Assembly (NCBI GenBank): GCA_013399695.1
Contig: VXAU01001100.1
Location: forward strand, 1-64,000
Length of the DNA stretch: 64,000 nucleotides
From: Formicarius rufipectus
Lineage: Eukaryota > Chordata > Aves > Passeriformes > Formicariidae
Direction: 5' to 3'
This document shows positions 12,631-25,400 of the stretch, in pieces; positions within the stretch are counted from its first letter, which is position 1; each line of letters begins with the position of its first letter. Below the pieces are notes generated by a model. That model saw only the letters and a program-made list of their open reading frames with translations, was not told the origin of the DNA and made no database searches. Both the position numbers and the translations under genes were made by a program.

Positions 12631-12677
12631 TATAGATATTATAATTATATATATAATTATATATTATATAATTATAG
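12631..12677. repeat. AT-rich palindromic patch
   Basis: Nearly pure A/T with overlapping self-complementary segments such as tataattatatatataatta. Typical of a slippage-prone AT microsatellite. Confidence 0.8.
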
Positions 12678-15600
12678 AGAAGAGATATGACTCCTAATAG
12701 TGATTGTCTCATTTAAAAGTGGTTTTTTATGCTAATGTAATATATTTTAGTAACAGAACTATAATGCTTCATTAAAGGAAAAATGCCTGAAATTGAGTTT
12801 TACTTTACAGTCACTAAATATCTGTTTTACATTCCCTGATTTCGCTTGTTGGCAAAATCATGGCTTGGGCCTGCTTAGAGAGATGTCCTTCCCCCTCAGC
12901 GAAGGCACTCCACTCAAATCATTGTTGCAAAAGCGAATGACTGACAGATACGTGACAGACACAAATACAAGTACAACATTTCAGATATAAGTATGTCTCA
13001 ATGTTTTCAGAGCAGCTTTTCCTTCGTACGGTGCATCAAGAAGCAAGATTCTCTTCCCCTTCATTAGCCTGATAATACATGACTCAAGGAAATCATAATA
13101 TATAACACACAACATCTATGAATCCATAGTATGGAACTATGAGCCTGAAAGAGAATAGACTTGAAAATTTCCACCCAAACTAAAAATGTACCACTACCTC
13201 TTCCCATTGCAGTATAAAGATAAATTCATGTTCTAACAAGTTCCTTCACATTCTGCCCTCACTTTGATGATAGGAGCCTATCTATTAATGTTGAATACTT
13301 GGACATAGAAATTTTAATACTCTAGCATAGTAGACTTCCCATGCTAGCATCCTAATTTTCTTACTAGTTACTGTCACTGAAACCATTAATTTAGAGCACC
13401 AAACTGGCACAAAACTAAATTATGACACTCCTCAAAAGCTTCACCTTCCAACCCCACTGCTGTGATTGTGTCAGAAATTGAAAGAAGAAGCAAAGTTTAT
13501 TTCTCAGTGAGTGTGATGTCACACTGAGCAAGAAGGAGCACATGAAGTGAAGAGATTTGCAGCATCAGTGTACTAGTTCAGAGTTTGTCACTCACATCTG
13601 AATTTATTGATACTTTTTCTTCATGATTTTTAGAACTTGCGACTTCAAAACTTCTTTAAAACAGTTAATAAGGGTGGTACACAGAGTAGGTATAATGCTG
13701 ACTGTCATTTAGGTGTAGATAGATTTGCTTCATCTATTTAGACATAATCTGTTTTTACTTCAGAAAAGAGATGTCAAAGAAAAATTACAACATACAAAAT
13801 AGCAATAAGAAGGGATATTCTTTCTAACTGATAAGGGATTTATTCTCAACTGATATTACTTGGATAGTGACAGATTTTCATGACTTGGGTAAAGATATAG
13901 AAGATAGGTCAGAGTTGAAGCTGCCTAAAAGCTACAAGCTGTTTTTAAAAGAACAAGATAAAAATTGTCAAAGTTCTTCATGAGCATTTTTCAGCCAGCC
14001 ACATCCAAAAATATTAAAAATCCAGTCTGGAGCCATGCATAAGGGCAGTCACAGAGCCAAAGAAGTATGATGTATTATCCCAGAGGATGGCATCATTTGT
14101 ATGTTCTCTGTGGACCTGAAAGGTCTTGTAACCCCCAGTATGAAAATGTTTAATTAATTAACCTACCTGGATTCCTCTCAGCCAGAGCCAAGACTTTAAT
14201 ATACAGCCTTGACTAGACTGTACTAAACCAAGGAAATTCAGAAGCAAGTACCATAGGCTGTCTTCTGACCGAAACATGACTGCCTCTTTCTGCTTCTTGG
14301 TCCCTAGGAATACAGAAAGGGGATTCATTGCTCTCTTGGAGAAAAAAAAATGCCAGGGTGAGTGAGGAGGATCAAGGCTTTGGCATGCACAGCAGCACAT
14401 TTCTGCAAACAGATTGAGACTGTCAGACAGCACTCGCATTTTTTATTGGTCTGTCAAGGGAAGGGCATTTTTTTGATCCACCTGGCAGCTGGGAGCCAAG
14501 AGACAGGCAGGGGAACAGACCACATGGGTCTTCAGCATGCCCAGTTTGCAGGCTAGAGACAGCACTGAACAAAGGAGGCAAATAGTATCTCTAGAGTATT
14601 GCAAGAGCAAAGAAGGTGACATGCGTTGAAGTGGAAGAAGACAGGGATTATCTGGGAAGTATCTTGTTGACATGGGGTCAGTTGGGGTGTTAAGACAGAC
14701 TAAGAAGTTTAGAGAGAACTAGGGAATATAAGGGCCAAGCAAAGCACTAGATTGGGCAGCAGGTGTACAGGAAGAGGACAAACTGAAGCCTTTAACTGCT
14801 CAGTTTTAAAGCATGTGCTGCTGCTAGGTCTAACACCATTTTAACACTTCTGATATGAATTTTGGATTAAAAAAATTGTCTGCACGCAAAAATATTATTT
14901 CCAGGAAAACTGTAATATCTTACCAATGAGAGGGAATAATTTCTTCTTATTTTTCCATGCAAATGCTGAATGGAACTACCTCTGATCAAAAGCATGATCC
15001 GTATGAGGAATGGTGTAGTCTAATTAAAAAACGAACCAAACCAAAACAAAAATCCCAAAACCAAAACAGATATAACTGAGGCAACAGAAAAAGACAAGGG
15101 AAAAGTCGAGTCAAATCAAATATTGAAGTATTCATGAATGATAAATAAATGAAGAATAAAAATTGTACCTTGAGGGATTTGTTACAATATGGTAATTCCT
15201 ACAATCAAAATCCCTCCACTGCAAACTGGAATATCCTTCAACTCACTTGTGAGGCTTCTTATAGAAATTTTATTTAACTCCTCCCTCATAAATTTAGTTC
15301 AGCCTTTGTAAGCAATACATTACAAAAAATGATCTTGTTGCATTATAAAATAAGCATGCCAGTCCAAAAATCACAAAGGATGGTAGTTTTTGTTTTCTTA
15401 ATGGTAGCTAAGAAAAAATTCTTGCTAAAATATTCTGTATGTATGAGTGAAAACCTATTATCATTCTTGATGCTTCTAACCCAGTGGAATTCATGTTTTA
15501 TAAATGAAATGTTAGATCTTATTTCTTTATTGACTGGCAAAAACCTGGTAAATCCCAGAAGAATACCTACAGTAGATCTTTTCTGACATGGGGCAATTGG

Positions 15601-16527
15601 TTGTTTCATTACAGGGAAATCAAACCAGATGTAAGTTGATTCTTTATTACCTTCTTGTAGGGGAGAAATGGATCAATCTCTGGAAACTAGTATGGACAAT
15701 AATTTCGATGATAACTTGAAGAAATCATATTTTAGTGTTTAAAGCCAGACAAAATAATGAAATTTTGCTTTAGAGCATTCAAAACTTAGTGAAAAATATT
15801 GTCACACTTAAAATATAGGGACATTTTGTCAATATTTGTAAAATAAATTTTTAAAATTTTTATTGTATTATTACTTTTAAAAGACTACATGATGTGAGGG
15901 CTGGAAAATATTTAAACTTGTATATAGGCCTGTTATGTAAAGGGTAAATTCATGTGTATTTTATCCATGGTAGAAAAGAATGGCAATACCCCCTCATTTA
16001 GGCTGACTGCTTCTCATTTCTCTGTAATTGACAAATCTAAACTGCTCTTGCAAATTCCATCTGTAGTCAGTCAAGAACAATACAATAATTAGATGGTGAG
16101 TCAACACGTGGTTTAGTTGCATTTCTATGGGTGGAATGAAACCTTCTTTGGAGACCTTCTTTTTTCATACCACTTCCTTAGGTAGACTTACCTAACTTTA
16201 TAGTTCAGCTTGAAAATTGGACTGCATAGAAAACTTGAATCAGTTAATTTAAATGAGAAGTAATCCAGCTTTACAGATTCATTTTTAATTACCTAAATAT
16301 GTAAAGAAAACACATGAAATGATATTTACTATTATATTTACTATGTACTTGACTCAGCAGTACTTACATCACTAAGCAGTAAACAAGTGAAATGTGACGT
16401 ATCAACAGCTGGATTAGGTGCATAAGCTTAATCATTACTAAGGCATAATAAAATTTACTAAAACGAATCTCAAGAAGCTAAACAAAAGGAAATGCAAAAT
16501 CTTACATTGGAGAGGAATAACACCACA

Positions 16528-17048
16528 CATCAGGAATAACACTGGCAAGTAGCTGGAAAGCAGCGTGGCAGAGAAAGATCTTGTTCCTGGTGGGCACAAG
16601 CTGACTCTAGACCAGCAATGTGCCTCTGCAACAAGAACCAAGAACATCCTGGGGCTCAGTAGGAAGAGTGCTGCCAGTATGTTAAGGTCAGTTATGGTTT
16701 GCTTCAGTTCAGCCATGGTGAGAAACACCTGGAGTGATGGAACTTGTTCTGGGCTCTCCAGTGTAAGACTGGAGCATGAACTTACTGAAGTGCAGGAGGT
16801 GATGAGAACAAACTGAAACATGGGAAATTCCACTCAAACATAAGAATTGTTTTTTTCACTCCAGAGGTGGTCAAACAATTGAACAGGTTGCCTAGAGAGG
16901 CTATGGAATCTCCATCCTTGGAGATATTGAAAACCTCTTTATAAACAACACTAGACACTTGCTCAAGCTGACTCTGCTTGGGTAGGTTGAGCTAGATGAT
17001 CTCCAGAGGTGCCTTCCAACCACAGCCATTCTTTGATTCTGTGTTATA
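16528..17048 (+). mobile_element. CR1 LINE 3' fragment, internally deleted
   Basis: The first part (about 16550-16740) matches from memory the C-terminal CR1 ORF2 region: 'aaagatcttgttcctggtgg', then 'gaccagcaatgtgcctctgc', then 'catcctggggctcagtagga'. The last part (about 16850-17048) is the typical CR1 3' end: 'aacaggttgcctagagaggc', then 'gagctagatgatctccagag', then 'gattctgtg'. Between them, a few hundred bases of the usual CR1 sequence appear to be missing near 16760-16850. The open frames at 16438-16833 (-) and 16565-16816 (+) lie over this element and are not host genes. The copy is 5'-truncated and diverged. Confidence 0.85.
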
Positions 17049-17435
17049 AAACCCAGATATAATTATGGTCTTCCCTGACCTGCAAAGATGTGAAAAATAA
17101 CCAAGTCATAGCAAAAATCTGAAAGGAACACATTTCCTCATTAAGTGGCCTGATCTCTATATATGATGACTCAAGTGAAATTACACATCCATTATTAAAT
17201 ATACATCTTACACATTATTGTCAAAGCTCTTCTATGACCCAAACAGTGAAGGAATAAAGATACCATCCCTTAGATGAGAATCTTCTGCAAGGGATTTTGC
17301 AACAACTCACTAAACAAAGTTATTAACAATTATCCAATGTTACAAAGCATATGCTTTGTAACCAAATTGTGCTAACAAAATAAACTTATCCTGACTAGAA
17401 AACACCGTTATATACAGAATAGGAAAGAGTTAGGA

Positions 17436-17765
17436 TTTTATCTAGTCCTTTCTTCTCCTCTGAGGCATGGTCAAGACCATACTTGCCAGAAATCTAATTT
17501 ATTCTTGAAAATATCCAGGTAAGAGAATTCCAAACCACCATTATGCAATCTGTTCCAAATAGTTTCAGTAGCTTTTGTGCTGGAAGTTTTTCCCGATACC
17601 CATGTTCACCTGATCAATGAGCAAGGAGAATTCTTTACAGTATTCTTATTTATTACCAAACGGTTATGACAGACATAACCACTCAGTAGTCTTTGGCTTA
17701 GAACAAACATCCCAAACATCCAATCATTTTTCCCAATGAAATATTTTTCATCAGAGTTGTCAGCA
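17436..17765 (-). mobile_element. Ancient CR1-type LINE remnant
   Basis: Read on the + strand, the order atctagtcctttcttctcct, then 'caatctgttccaaatagttt', then 'ggaagtttttcccgatac' follows the reverse complement of old amniote CR1 3' regions, which carry the same cues at similar spacing (rule-of-thumb from remembered consensus). Divergence is much higher than in the neighbouring CR1 copies, so this insertion is older. Confidence 0.6.
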
Positions 17766-18210
17766 GGCAATCTTCTGGTAGTTTACAGTATACTAAGCAT
17801 CATGCATGTAAGACTTAGGTATTGCAACAAGAAGGGGAGACAATAGAGAAATGACTGCTAAGTCACAGAAAGGGAGGTAGATGCACTGGGATACAATCTT
17901 AAAGACAGAATCAACACAAGTTAAGAATGGGGGAAGAATAGATTTTACTCAAAGTAGTTGCCGTTTTCAGATAGCTTTTATTGTGCGTCTTATCTTGATA
18001 TCAGCAAATGCAAGATCTGAAAACTGGCACAGTATTAACCTTTCCTAGCTTTACTACACCTTTTCTAATAGCTAAAGGTCATCCAAGATTTATGACTTCC
18101 AAAATAAAAAGCTAGGTTGTTAAAACTGAAAGTAGTTAATGTAGTCTGGCCCTGTATGCCTGTTTTTTTCAGTTCATTTAACAGAAGTCATGAACCCCAT
18201 CGAGAATGAG

Positions 18211-18284
18211 CAAAACAAAACCAAAAAAAAAAACAACAAACAACCAAACAAAAACAAACAAACCAACAAACAAAAACCAAACAA
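18211..18284. repeat. A-rich (AAAC-like) low-complexity tract
   Basis: Irregular caaacaaacc-type repeats with no T for more than 70 bases. Confidence 0.9.
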
Positions 18285-18516
18285 GAATGTTGAGTGTTTT
18301 GGGAGAATACAGTAGAGCATTATATGTACATTGCACTTCAATATTTGAAACCTGAATTTTGCAGTAAAGTTCTTAACAGTCAGATTCTTCAATATTTTAT
18401 GAATGGAAAATGTTCATTTTAAAAGTAGGATGTAGACATATCTTCTACATATGAACTAGTAGACATCTGAATAGTTTGCTTCAGAATAGATTTGGGTGTT
18501 TCCAGTATCTTTTTTT

Positions 18517-18518
<2 letters not shown>

Positions 18519-18555
<37 letters not shown>
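18519..18555. repeat. Homopolymer of 37 T
   Basis: Uninterrupted T run, preceded by t-rich sequence. No retroposed body was recognised on the - strand upstream of it, so it is not evidently a poly-A tail. Run length is likely to vary between reads. Confidence 0.9.
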
Positions 18556-18563
<8 letters not shown>

Positions 18564-19357
18564 ACAATAGAAATGAAGTCAGAATTGCTAATTGCTGTAA
18601 AGAATACAGAGAGCAGAGTTATTTCTCTATGATATTTTTCTTGGACCAGCAATCTCATATTCTTTCTGTCAACATGAAAACCCTTGATGTGATATTGAAT
18701 TAAGAGCTACTTTTTGACAGCCGTATTTATGTAATATCAAAACTCTATTTCACCATCACAGGTACAGTACATGCCTGAGATCTTTGTTTGAAAAAAGTCG
18801 AGAAGGTGATTCATACCTTTATCATGTCTAGGTAGGGTTACGGAAATTCATTATTTTTCGTAAGCCAAGCTAAAATGCCTGCTAAAATGCATTTCTAATT
18901 TTGTTAAAACACAATATTGTTTACCAACCTACTGCTGTAAGTTGTTCCATGTACTTCTAGTAAAATATCACATTTATTTTAAAGGAAAGATTTAATCTGA
19001 AGAACCATACTAGTCTTGATAATGTGTTTATTTAATAGACTAGATTTTGAAAGGGACTTTCAAAAATATAGTCATAAGCATTCACACATGTAAGTAATAG
19101 AGTTTATGCTTGCAAAGACCATTTTGACAAAAGGTCAGTTCATAAATTCTATCCTGTGTGTAGGAAAGTGCTAGATCCATCATATGCATGCAGAGATGGC
19201 AAAGTTTCAAAATATATAAACAAATAGAAAAAAAGTTTGAGTACACCCATGAAGTCAGGAATTTAAGATTTTGGCCTAGATTTAAAGTGGATCTTCTCTC
19301 AGATGTACCAGCATTGTCCTGGAAAAAATGTCCAAGATTTGGATGCATGCATTGTTC

Positions 19358-20392
19358 ACTGTGTGAAAAATGGGCTAGATAGTCAAGCCCAGAGAGTGGT
19401 GAAGAATGGAACTGAATGGAACTAGTGGCAGCTAGTCATAAGTGGGTCAGTACTGGGGCCAGTCCTGTTTGATATCTTTATCCATGATCTAGGCAGGGGA
19501 TCAAGTACACCCTCAGTAAGAAGATGTCACCAAGTCGGGTAGGAGTGTTAATCTACTGGAGGGTAGGAAGACTCTGCAGAAGGATCTGGACAGGCTGGAT
19601 TGATGGGTCAAGGTTAGTGATATGAGGTTCAAAAAAGCCAAGTGTTGAGTCCTGCATTTGGATCACAACTATCCCATGAAACGCTACAGGTTGAGGAAAG
19701 AGTGGCGAGAAAGTTGCCCGTCAGAAAAGGACCTTGGGGTATTGGTTGATTGTAACTGAACATGAGCCAGCAGCGTTCCCAGGTGGCCAAGAAGGGCAGT
19801 GGTATCCTGGCTTGTGTCAGAATGTGTGGCCAGCAGGACCAGGGCAGTCCCCCTGTACTCAACACTGATGAGACTGCACTTCAAGTGCTGCGTTCAGTTC
19901 TGGGCTTTTCACTGCAAGAAGGACATTGAGATGCTGGAGTGTGTCCAGAGAAGGGTAACAAAGGAGGCAAAGGGTCTGGAGCACTTGTCTCATAAGGAGT
20001 ATCTGAGGGAGATGAGGTATTTTAGCCTAGAGAAAAGGAGTATTGGAGAGGAGCCTCTACCACTGCCTGAAAGGAGGTTGTAGTGAGGTGGCAATCGGTC
20101 TCTTCTCCCAAGTAACAAGCGATAGGATTAGAGAAATCAGCCTCAAGTTGCCCCATGGGAGGTTTAGTTTAGATATTAGAGGAAAATTCATCATGAAAGG
20201 GATTGTCAGACATTGAAACAATTGCCCAGAGCAGTGGTGGAGTCCCCATCCCTGGAGGTATTTAAAAGGTGTGTACATATGACCTTTAGGGACATGATTA
20301 TCGGTGTGCTTGGCAGTGCTGGGTTAACAGTTAGTCTCAATGATCTTCGAGGTCTTTTCCAATCTTAACAATTCCATTATTCTGTGATTGTT
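19358..20392 (+). mobile_element. CR1 LINE, 5'-truncated, with native 3' end
   Basis: About 1 kb that follows the avian CR1 consensus from within the reverse transcriptase region to the end. Landmarks are 'gggtcagtactggggccagt' at 19444, 'gctacaggttgaggaaagag' near 19684, 'aggacattgagatgctggag' near 19919, 'ctgaaaggaggttgtagtga' near 20067, 'gtctcttctcccaagtaaca' near 20098, and the end 'gaggtcttttccaatctta' followed by 'attctgtgattg' (about 20350-20391). It is 5'-truncated, as nearly all CR1 copies are, and carries small deletions. No clear target-site duplication is expected for CR1. Confidence 0.95.
19444..20083 (+). pseudogene. Decayed CR1 ORF2 (reverse transcriptase C-terminal half)
   Basis: CR1 ORF2 encodes an endonuclease-reverse transcriptase that copies CR1 RNA at the target site. 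Here 19444-19491 translates to GSVLGPVLFDIFIHDL, the conserved RT motif just before the catalytic box. The FADD catalytic box, expected about 30-35 bases on (19511-19530), is broken: relative to remembered consensus about four bases are missing, which shifts the frame. A later stretch is still readable in one frame (19799-20083) and contains CKKDIEMLECVQRRVTKEA, typical of the ORF2 C-terminus. The upstream part with the endonuclease domain is absent. The copy cannot encode an active enzyme. Confidence 0.85.
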
Positions 20393-21759
20393 AAAGCAGT
20401 AATTTCAAGACAGTGCTGTTACAGCTCACTTCCTGTTTCAGTGGTTTTGAGGGAAACAATCTGGTAGTTTGTCTCAATTATTTTTTTTTTTCATAACCTT
20501 ACTCAACATAAATTGCTAAAAAGAGAAGTGGAAACTGTGCTAATCTCAACCAATTTTCTGCATGAAAACTGTAGATTTCTTCTCCTTATTTCTGCATAGA
20601 ACCTAATAAAATGTTATTGAAATAGATTGTTTCTTTTAGAAAGACACCTGACATTGATAAAAGGACTGCAAGTGATGAGGAATTTACCATATTCTTCACT
20701 AATCCATTGCAAAGCTGATTGCTCTCACTGTTATAAATGTGTATCTTGCATCTACTCTTTCAAGTGAAATCCCTTGCGACTGCACGTTGGTTTAAGTAAG
20801 ATGCCATGACTTGTGTAAGAGCTTAATACATCAATGACTGCTTCAAGTGTTGACAATACAAAATGAGTGAGCTTTCTCCAACCATCAGATCAGATACAAT
20901 AATCTTGTTACAGAACATTTATGCTTAAATTTAAATTTATAAAGCATTGCACAGGATTTTAACCATGCTATTTCACTGACCATAATGGAAATTGTCTGAC
21001 TGCATGCCCTACAAGCTGCTGATAAAATGTATGTGTTAGACACTAAGAGCAAGATATATGAAATGAATTGGGTGCTGCTGTGCTGGGATTTGTAATGCCT
21101 AAACTTTTAAGCTGCTTGACTTCCTTTCTACTATCAAGGGCCTGGATTAGACGGCCAAGACTCAGTGGAAATAACAACATAAATCAGTGGCAACACATAG
21201 CTGCCTTACAGCAGCCAGTAAGTTCTGTAGGAAGCCTCTTTATTCTATCCATGATAAAGCTTTAGCTATTGCTAAGGAGGTAATATATATTGAATCACAT
21301 TTCTGTCTGCAGTTTAGCTGCTTATTCTGGAATTAAAAGGCACTAAAGATGCTTTCTGTGCTTCCGAATCATGTTTCCAAGATGTAGATAGGTTTATCTC
21401 CTTCTGTGTGAGGAGATGAGGCAAAAGAAACACTTCAAGAGAAGGAAATTAGAGTGGTTATTCTTTTACATAAAAGGACCTAAATTAAACCTCCTTTCCA
21501 ACATGTGTGAAATTAGAAATCAGCTCCTTCTTATGCCTGAAATAATTTTATTCCCACGATCCAAAAGATTAATCTAAGGGCAGCAGACATCATCAATTTT
21601 ATTTTTTTTTTCCTGAACTGCACAACAAAGTTGCATACAGCCATCACCCTTCAAATTCATTTCCTAAGCTAGATCACCAACATGATGTTCCCGGCATCTC
21701 CATTCTCTAACCTTACATTCCCAAATAAAGATTAAAATTCCACATGCCTCTCAGCCTTT
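20393..21759. other. Unique AT-rich sequence, no gene recognised
   Basis: I see no gene or recognisable mobile element between the two CR1 copies. A T-run is present near 20479-20491. Confidence 0.6.
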
Positions 21760-22465
21760 CAAGAATCACTAAATGATTGAGGTTGGAAGGGAGTTCTGGA
21801 AGTTTTCTAGTTCAACTCCCACTGCTTAACCAGAGTCACCCAGAATGGGTTGCCCAGGACCATGTCCATATAGTTTTTTAATATCTTCCAGGAGGGAGAT
21901 TCCACAGCCTCTCTGGGCAACCTGTGTTAATGCTCAGTCACTCCCTCAGTGAAAGAGTGCTTCCTGGTGTTCAGAGAGAATCTTCCATGTTTCCATTTGT
22001 GCCCATTGCCTCTGGTCCTGTCACTGGGTACCACTGAAAAAGAGCCCAGCTGCAGACTGTTAACCGCCCTGCAGATATTTATGTACATTGGCAAGTTCCT
22101 TCCTGAACCTGCTCTTCTCCAGATCGAACAGTCCCAGGTCTCTCAGACTTTCCTCATAGGAGAGAAGTTCCAGACTCTTCTCATGGCCCTTTGCTGGACT
22201 CTCTCCAACATGTCTGGAGCATTGTCCAGTATTGTCCAGTACTGAGAACTCCAGAACTGAGACAGTGCTTTGGAAGTGTCCTCACCAGGGATGAATAGAG
22301 GGAAAAGATAAACTACCTTGCTCTTGCAGCAATGACATGAAGCAATCCAGGAGGCCACTGACCTTCTTTGTGTCAAGGGATGCTTCATCTGCTTCATGTT
22401 AAGCTTATTGTCCACCAGGACCCCAGATTCTATTCTGCAAAGATGGGCAGTTCCCAGCATAAATT
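21760..22465 (-). mobile_element. CR1 LINE 3' fragment, reverse orientation
   Basis: Read on the + strand it begins with the reverse-complemented CR1 end (aatgattgaggttggaaggg) and continues through 'ggttgcccaggaccatgtcc', 'ttccacagcctctctgggca', 'gcctctggtcctgtcactgg', 'cagatcgaacagtcccaggt', to 'cttattgtccaccaggaccc' near 22404. A 10-bp tandem duplication (attgtccagt, 22221-22240) is private to this copy. The frames at 21949-22245 (+) and 22143-22460 (-) are shadows of the element. It is 5'-truncated near 22465. Confidence 0.93.
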
Positions 22466-25400
22466 GGTGGATTTTACACTCTGCTGTTTCCGTAGTTCCT
22501 GTTTCTCATACTCCTGTATCATGAACAAGTAAGATGTTCTTTGGTCCTTGTTGCCTGAAACATTACTTTTGAACTGTAGGGTTACAGGAAGCAGCAGCAG
22601 TACCACAACATCTTAGAGTTAGAACTTCCTATTTAGATGAGGTGAGAGGAAGTGGGGAAAGGAAATGGGCAGGGAGAGAGACACACGAGTAATGAATCAA
22701 CCACATTCAGCAGAATTGTTGGACAGGGAGACACAACTTATGCACTTCACATAAGTTACTGGGACTGCAAGTAATTTCATGCTCAAATGTAAAAGACCTC
22801 ACCATTAGGTGCCACAGTTCTATTCCATTTTAGTTCCTTAACTCCACTGTCAAATTTAATGCCAGATGAACGTATAGAAGATATTATCAAACTATTTATA
22901 TTTCATAGTAAAGTTTTTTGTCTTAAAAAAAAAAAAAAATCAAGCATCCCTGAAGCATTGATCATTGCAGGGTTCCAAAATTATGTTTACTCTTTTCACC
23001 ACAGTTGCTGCTCACAAAGAGAGCAACCTTTTCAAGAAAAGCTAGTGATCTGTACCCAAATTTATGTCATAAACAAAGGACTGTAACAGGATACTTCAAG
23101 GTTTGATTCACACGGAGGTAAACAATTACAGTCCTGAGACAGGGACAGAGTTTTAAGTCCCTTGTCCCATGACCCTAGTGTCTCATTTAGTGTTACAGTT
23201 ATAACATTAGTCATTCAGTTAAATTATAATTCAAAAGTGTGAGCTAGTTAGGAGCAGCAAGGGCAGAAGTTAGGAGACCTATTTGCTATTTTAAATTCCA
23301 TAATTTCTTTCTAAGTGAGCAAATCCCAAAACATGTTTGTCTCAGAAATAGAATTATGTATATCTATTTTTATTAATAAATGAAAGTGTTACATGGTCAA
23401 TAATTTACTAATTATAAATACTGTTGGTATTAGCAGGAAAGCAAGACACATCCTGACTCATGATTTACATTTTGTGACAATCCTTTACATTACTTCATTT
23501 TACTGAGTGTTTAACAAAGTAACATTCAGAGTGCACTACAATGTACATGGCTGTAGTTTATGATCTGCTGGCATGAACTGAATAATACATATCTTATGTA
23601 ACGCTGGTCTAAGATATAATACATGGGTTCTTCAATCATGAATTTGCAGGCTGTTCTGTTAAATCACCAGCTGGAGCCCTAGAAGTTTAAACACAAATCT
23701 TATTGTAACCTTGTAGATCTTTGCTGTTGTATGCAAAAACTTACCTTACCCTTCCTTTTTACACTTATGTAAAAAAGGCTGATATATGTTAATTTTTCTT
23801 GCTTTCATTATGCCCGGAGTGTGACTTTCACCCTTGCAAGCAGGGAAAGAGATTCAGTCAGTGTTTAGCTCTGCATAACTTTACCAATCCTCTTACCTTT
23901 CATAACATGAAAAAAAATTGTTCGGTCAGGACTTTGATGTGCTGATGGCAGAGGGGTACCTTCTGAGGTATGTGGGTTTCAGAATGGCCACTTTTCTTTT
24001 TGCAGAATCCTGAGATTCTAAGAAGTGCTTATGGATTGTGGCAAAGGCAAAATTAAAGGTTCCTGAAGCAACTCCATAAAACTTCACAAAAAGTTTAACA
24101 AATCATGTAGGCTACACTATAGAGCAACAAACTGTAACATACCTGTGGGAAGAGGGACCTCAAATAGCATCTCCAAAACCTATCATTAAGCTCAGCTTTA
24201 TATCATAATGTTACACACCAGCTGAGGGAACTCTTCCTCCCTGTTTGTTGGTAATCAAACAAAGCATTTTTGTGTCTCTCAGCATTTAACATTCAATTTG
24301 TCAAATGTCACAGAAGAAAAAAAAATAAATGAAAAAGACATCAGTTAATAATGTATTCTTTAAAGTTTCATCATCCCACAACTCTGTGTTTCTCCATGTT
24401 GACCTAATTTGCCATGACAGGAACATGGTTCTTGTTTCAGAACATTCCAAGAGTAGAAATTACTAAATCTTAGTGAGAATTGTATGCTAGTTTAGCAAAC
24501 AGAGCCACCTTTATTGACATTATTTTAACCATTCATAGTAAACACATATTAAGAAGACTATACTAAGTGAAATATGATTTGTTTAGAAACCTAATATTTT
24601 AACTGTTTCAGTGGGTGATCCTTCCTTGTATGGCACTCTGACATTCTTTTTGCATCAGACCTCAGGGCAGTTAGTTGGTATCTTGCCGGATTAGCTATAA
24701 ATACATATTTTGTTAGGACTGTCTAACACACTAAACAAATGTCACAATATAAAAACTTCAACTGGAATTAGACAAGTAGGCTAGAAGGTTAGAATAATGA
24801 TATATCTTCCATCTATTGGTCATGTATTTAAATCCATGCTTATCTGTTATCAATGAAAATCATTATGCATTGACAGTAGTGGCTACTGTGGGAGTTTTAG
24901 TCATGGTAGACAAAAGTCCACATCATAAAACCTTAATATAAGTAGTCTAAAACTGAAGCTTTTAAAGATTTTAAGTGAGAAGATAAGAACTGAAAAAGTT
25001 GATAAAATTAAGGTTCTCTTTCACCATAAAGGCAGCCATCCTAAAACAAGATTGAGGCATTCTGGCTTTATTGTGAGTAATGTTCTATTTCCATGTTTGA
25101 TTATCCTGCAAATACAAAATGTCTATACCAGTAATCGCTATTAGGTACCAACTCAGAAATGTGAGAATTCAGAAAAGGGAGGACAAAGATGAGCAAAGTG
25201 GTGAAGATTTAGGTTAGATGTCAGATTGAAACATTCTGTTGAAATTATTGCAAAATACTTGCTGGCAGAGAGACTAATAAATCTGACCAACCACATTTAT
25301 TAAAAGTATTCTCTATGCATTATTTATTTACAAATAATCACCTTCTAGATATTTAAGTATTAGAGAGACTCTGTTTTTCCCTAGAAACTTAATTAATTTA

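Larger units (their letters stand above)
11173..16527. other. AT-rich unique sequence with a gap, no gene recognised
   Basis: No gene seen. Included are an assembly gap (12343-12446), an AT palindromic patch (12631-12677), a nested palindrome around 13503-13528 centred on tgatgtca, and an A-rich tract at 15025-15070. The stretch 14160-14700 is somewhat less AT-rich and has overlapping frames of 60-93 codons on both strands, but none resembles a known protein. Confidence 0.55.
17766..19357. other. AT-rich unique sequence with A and T tracts
   Basis: No gene recognised. Contains the A/C-rich tract at 18211-18284 and the 37-T run at 18519-18555. The rest is unique sequence between CR1 insertions. 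Confidence 0.6.
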
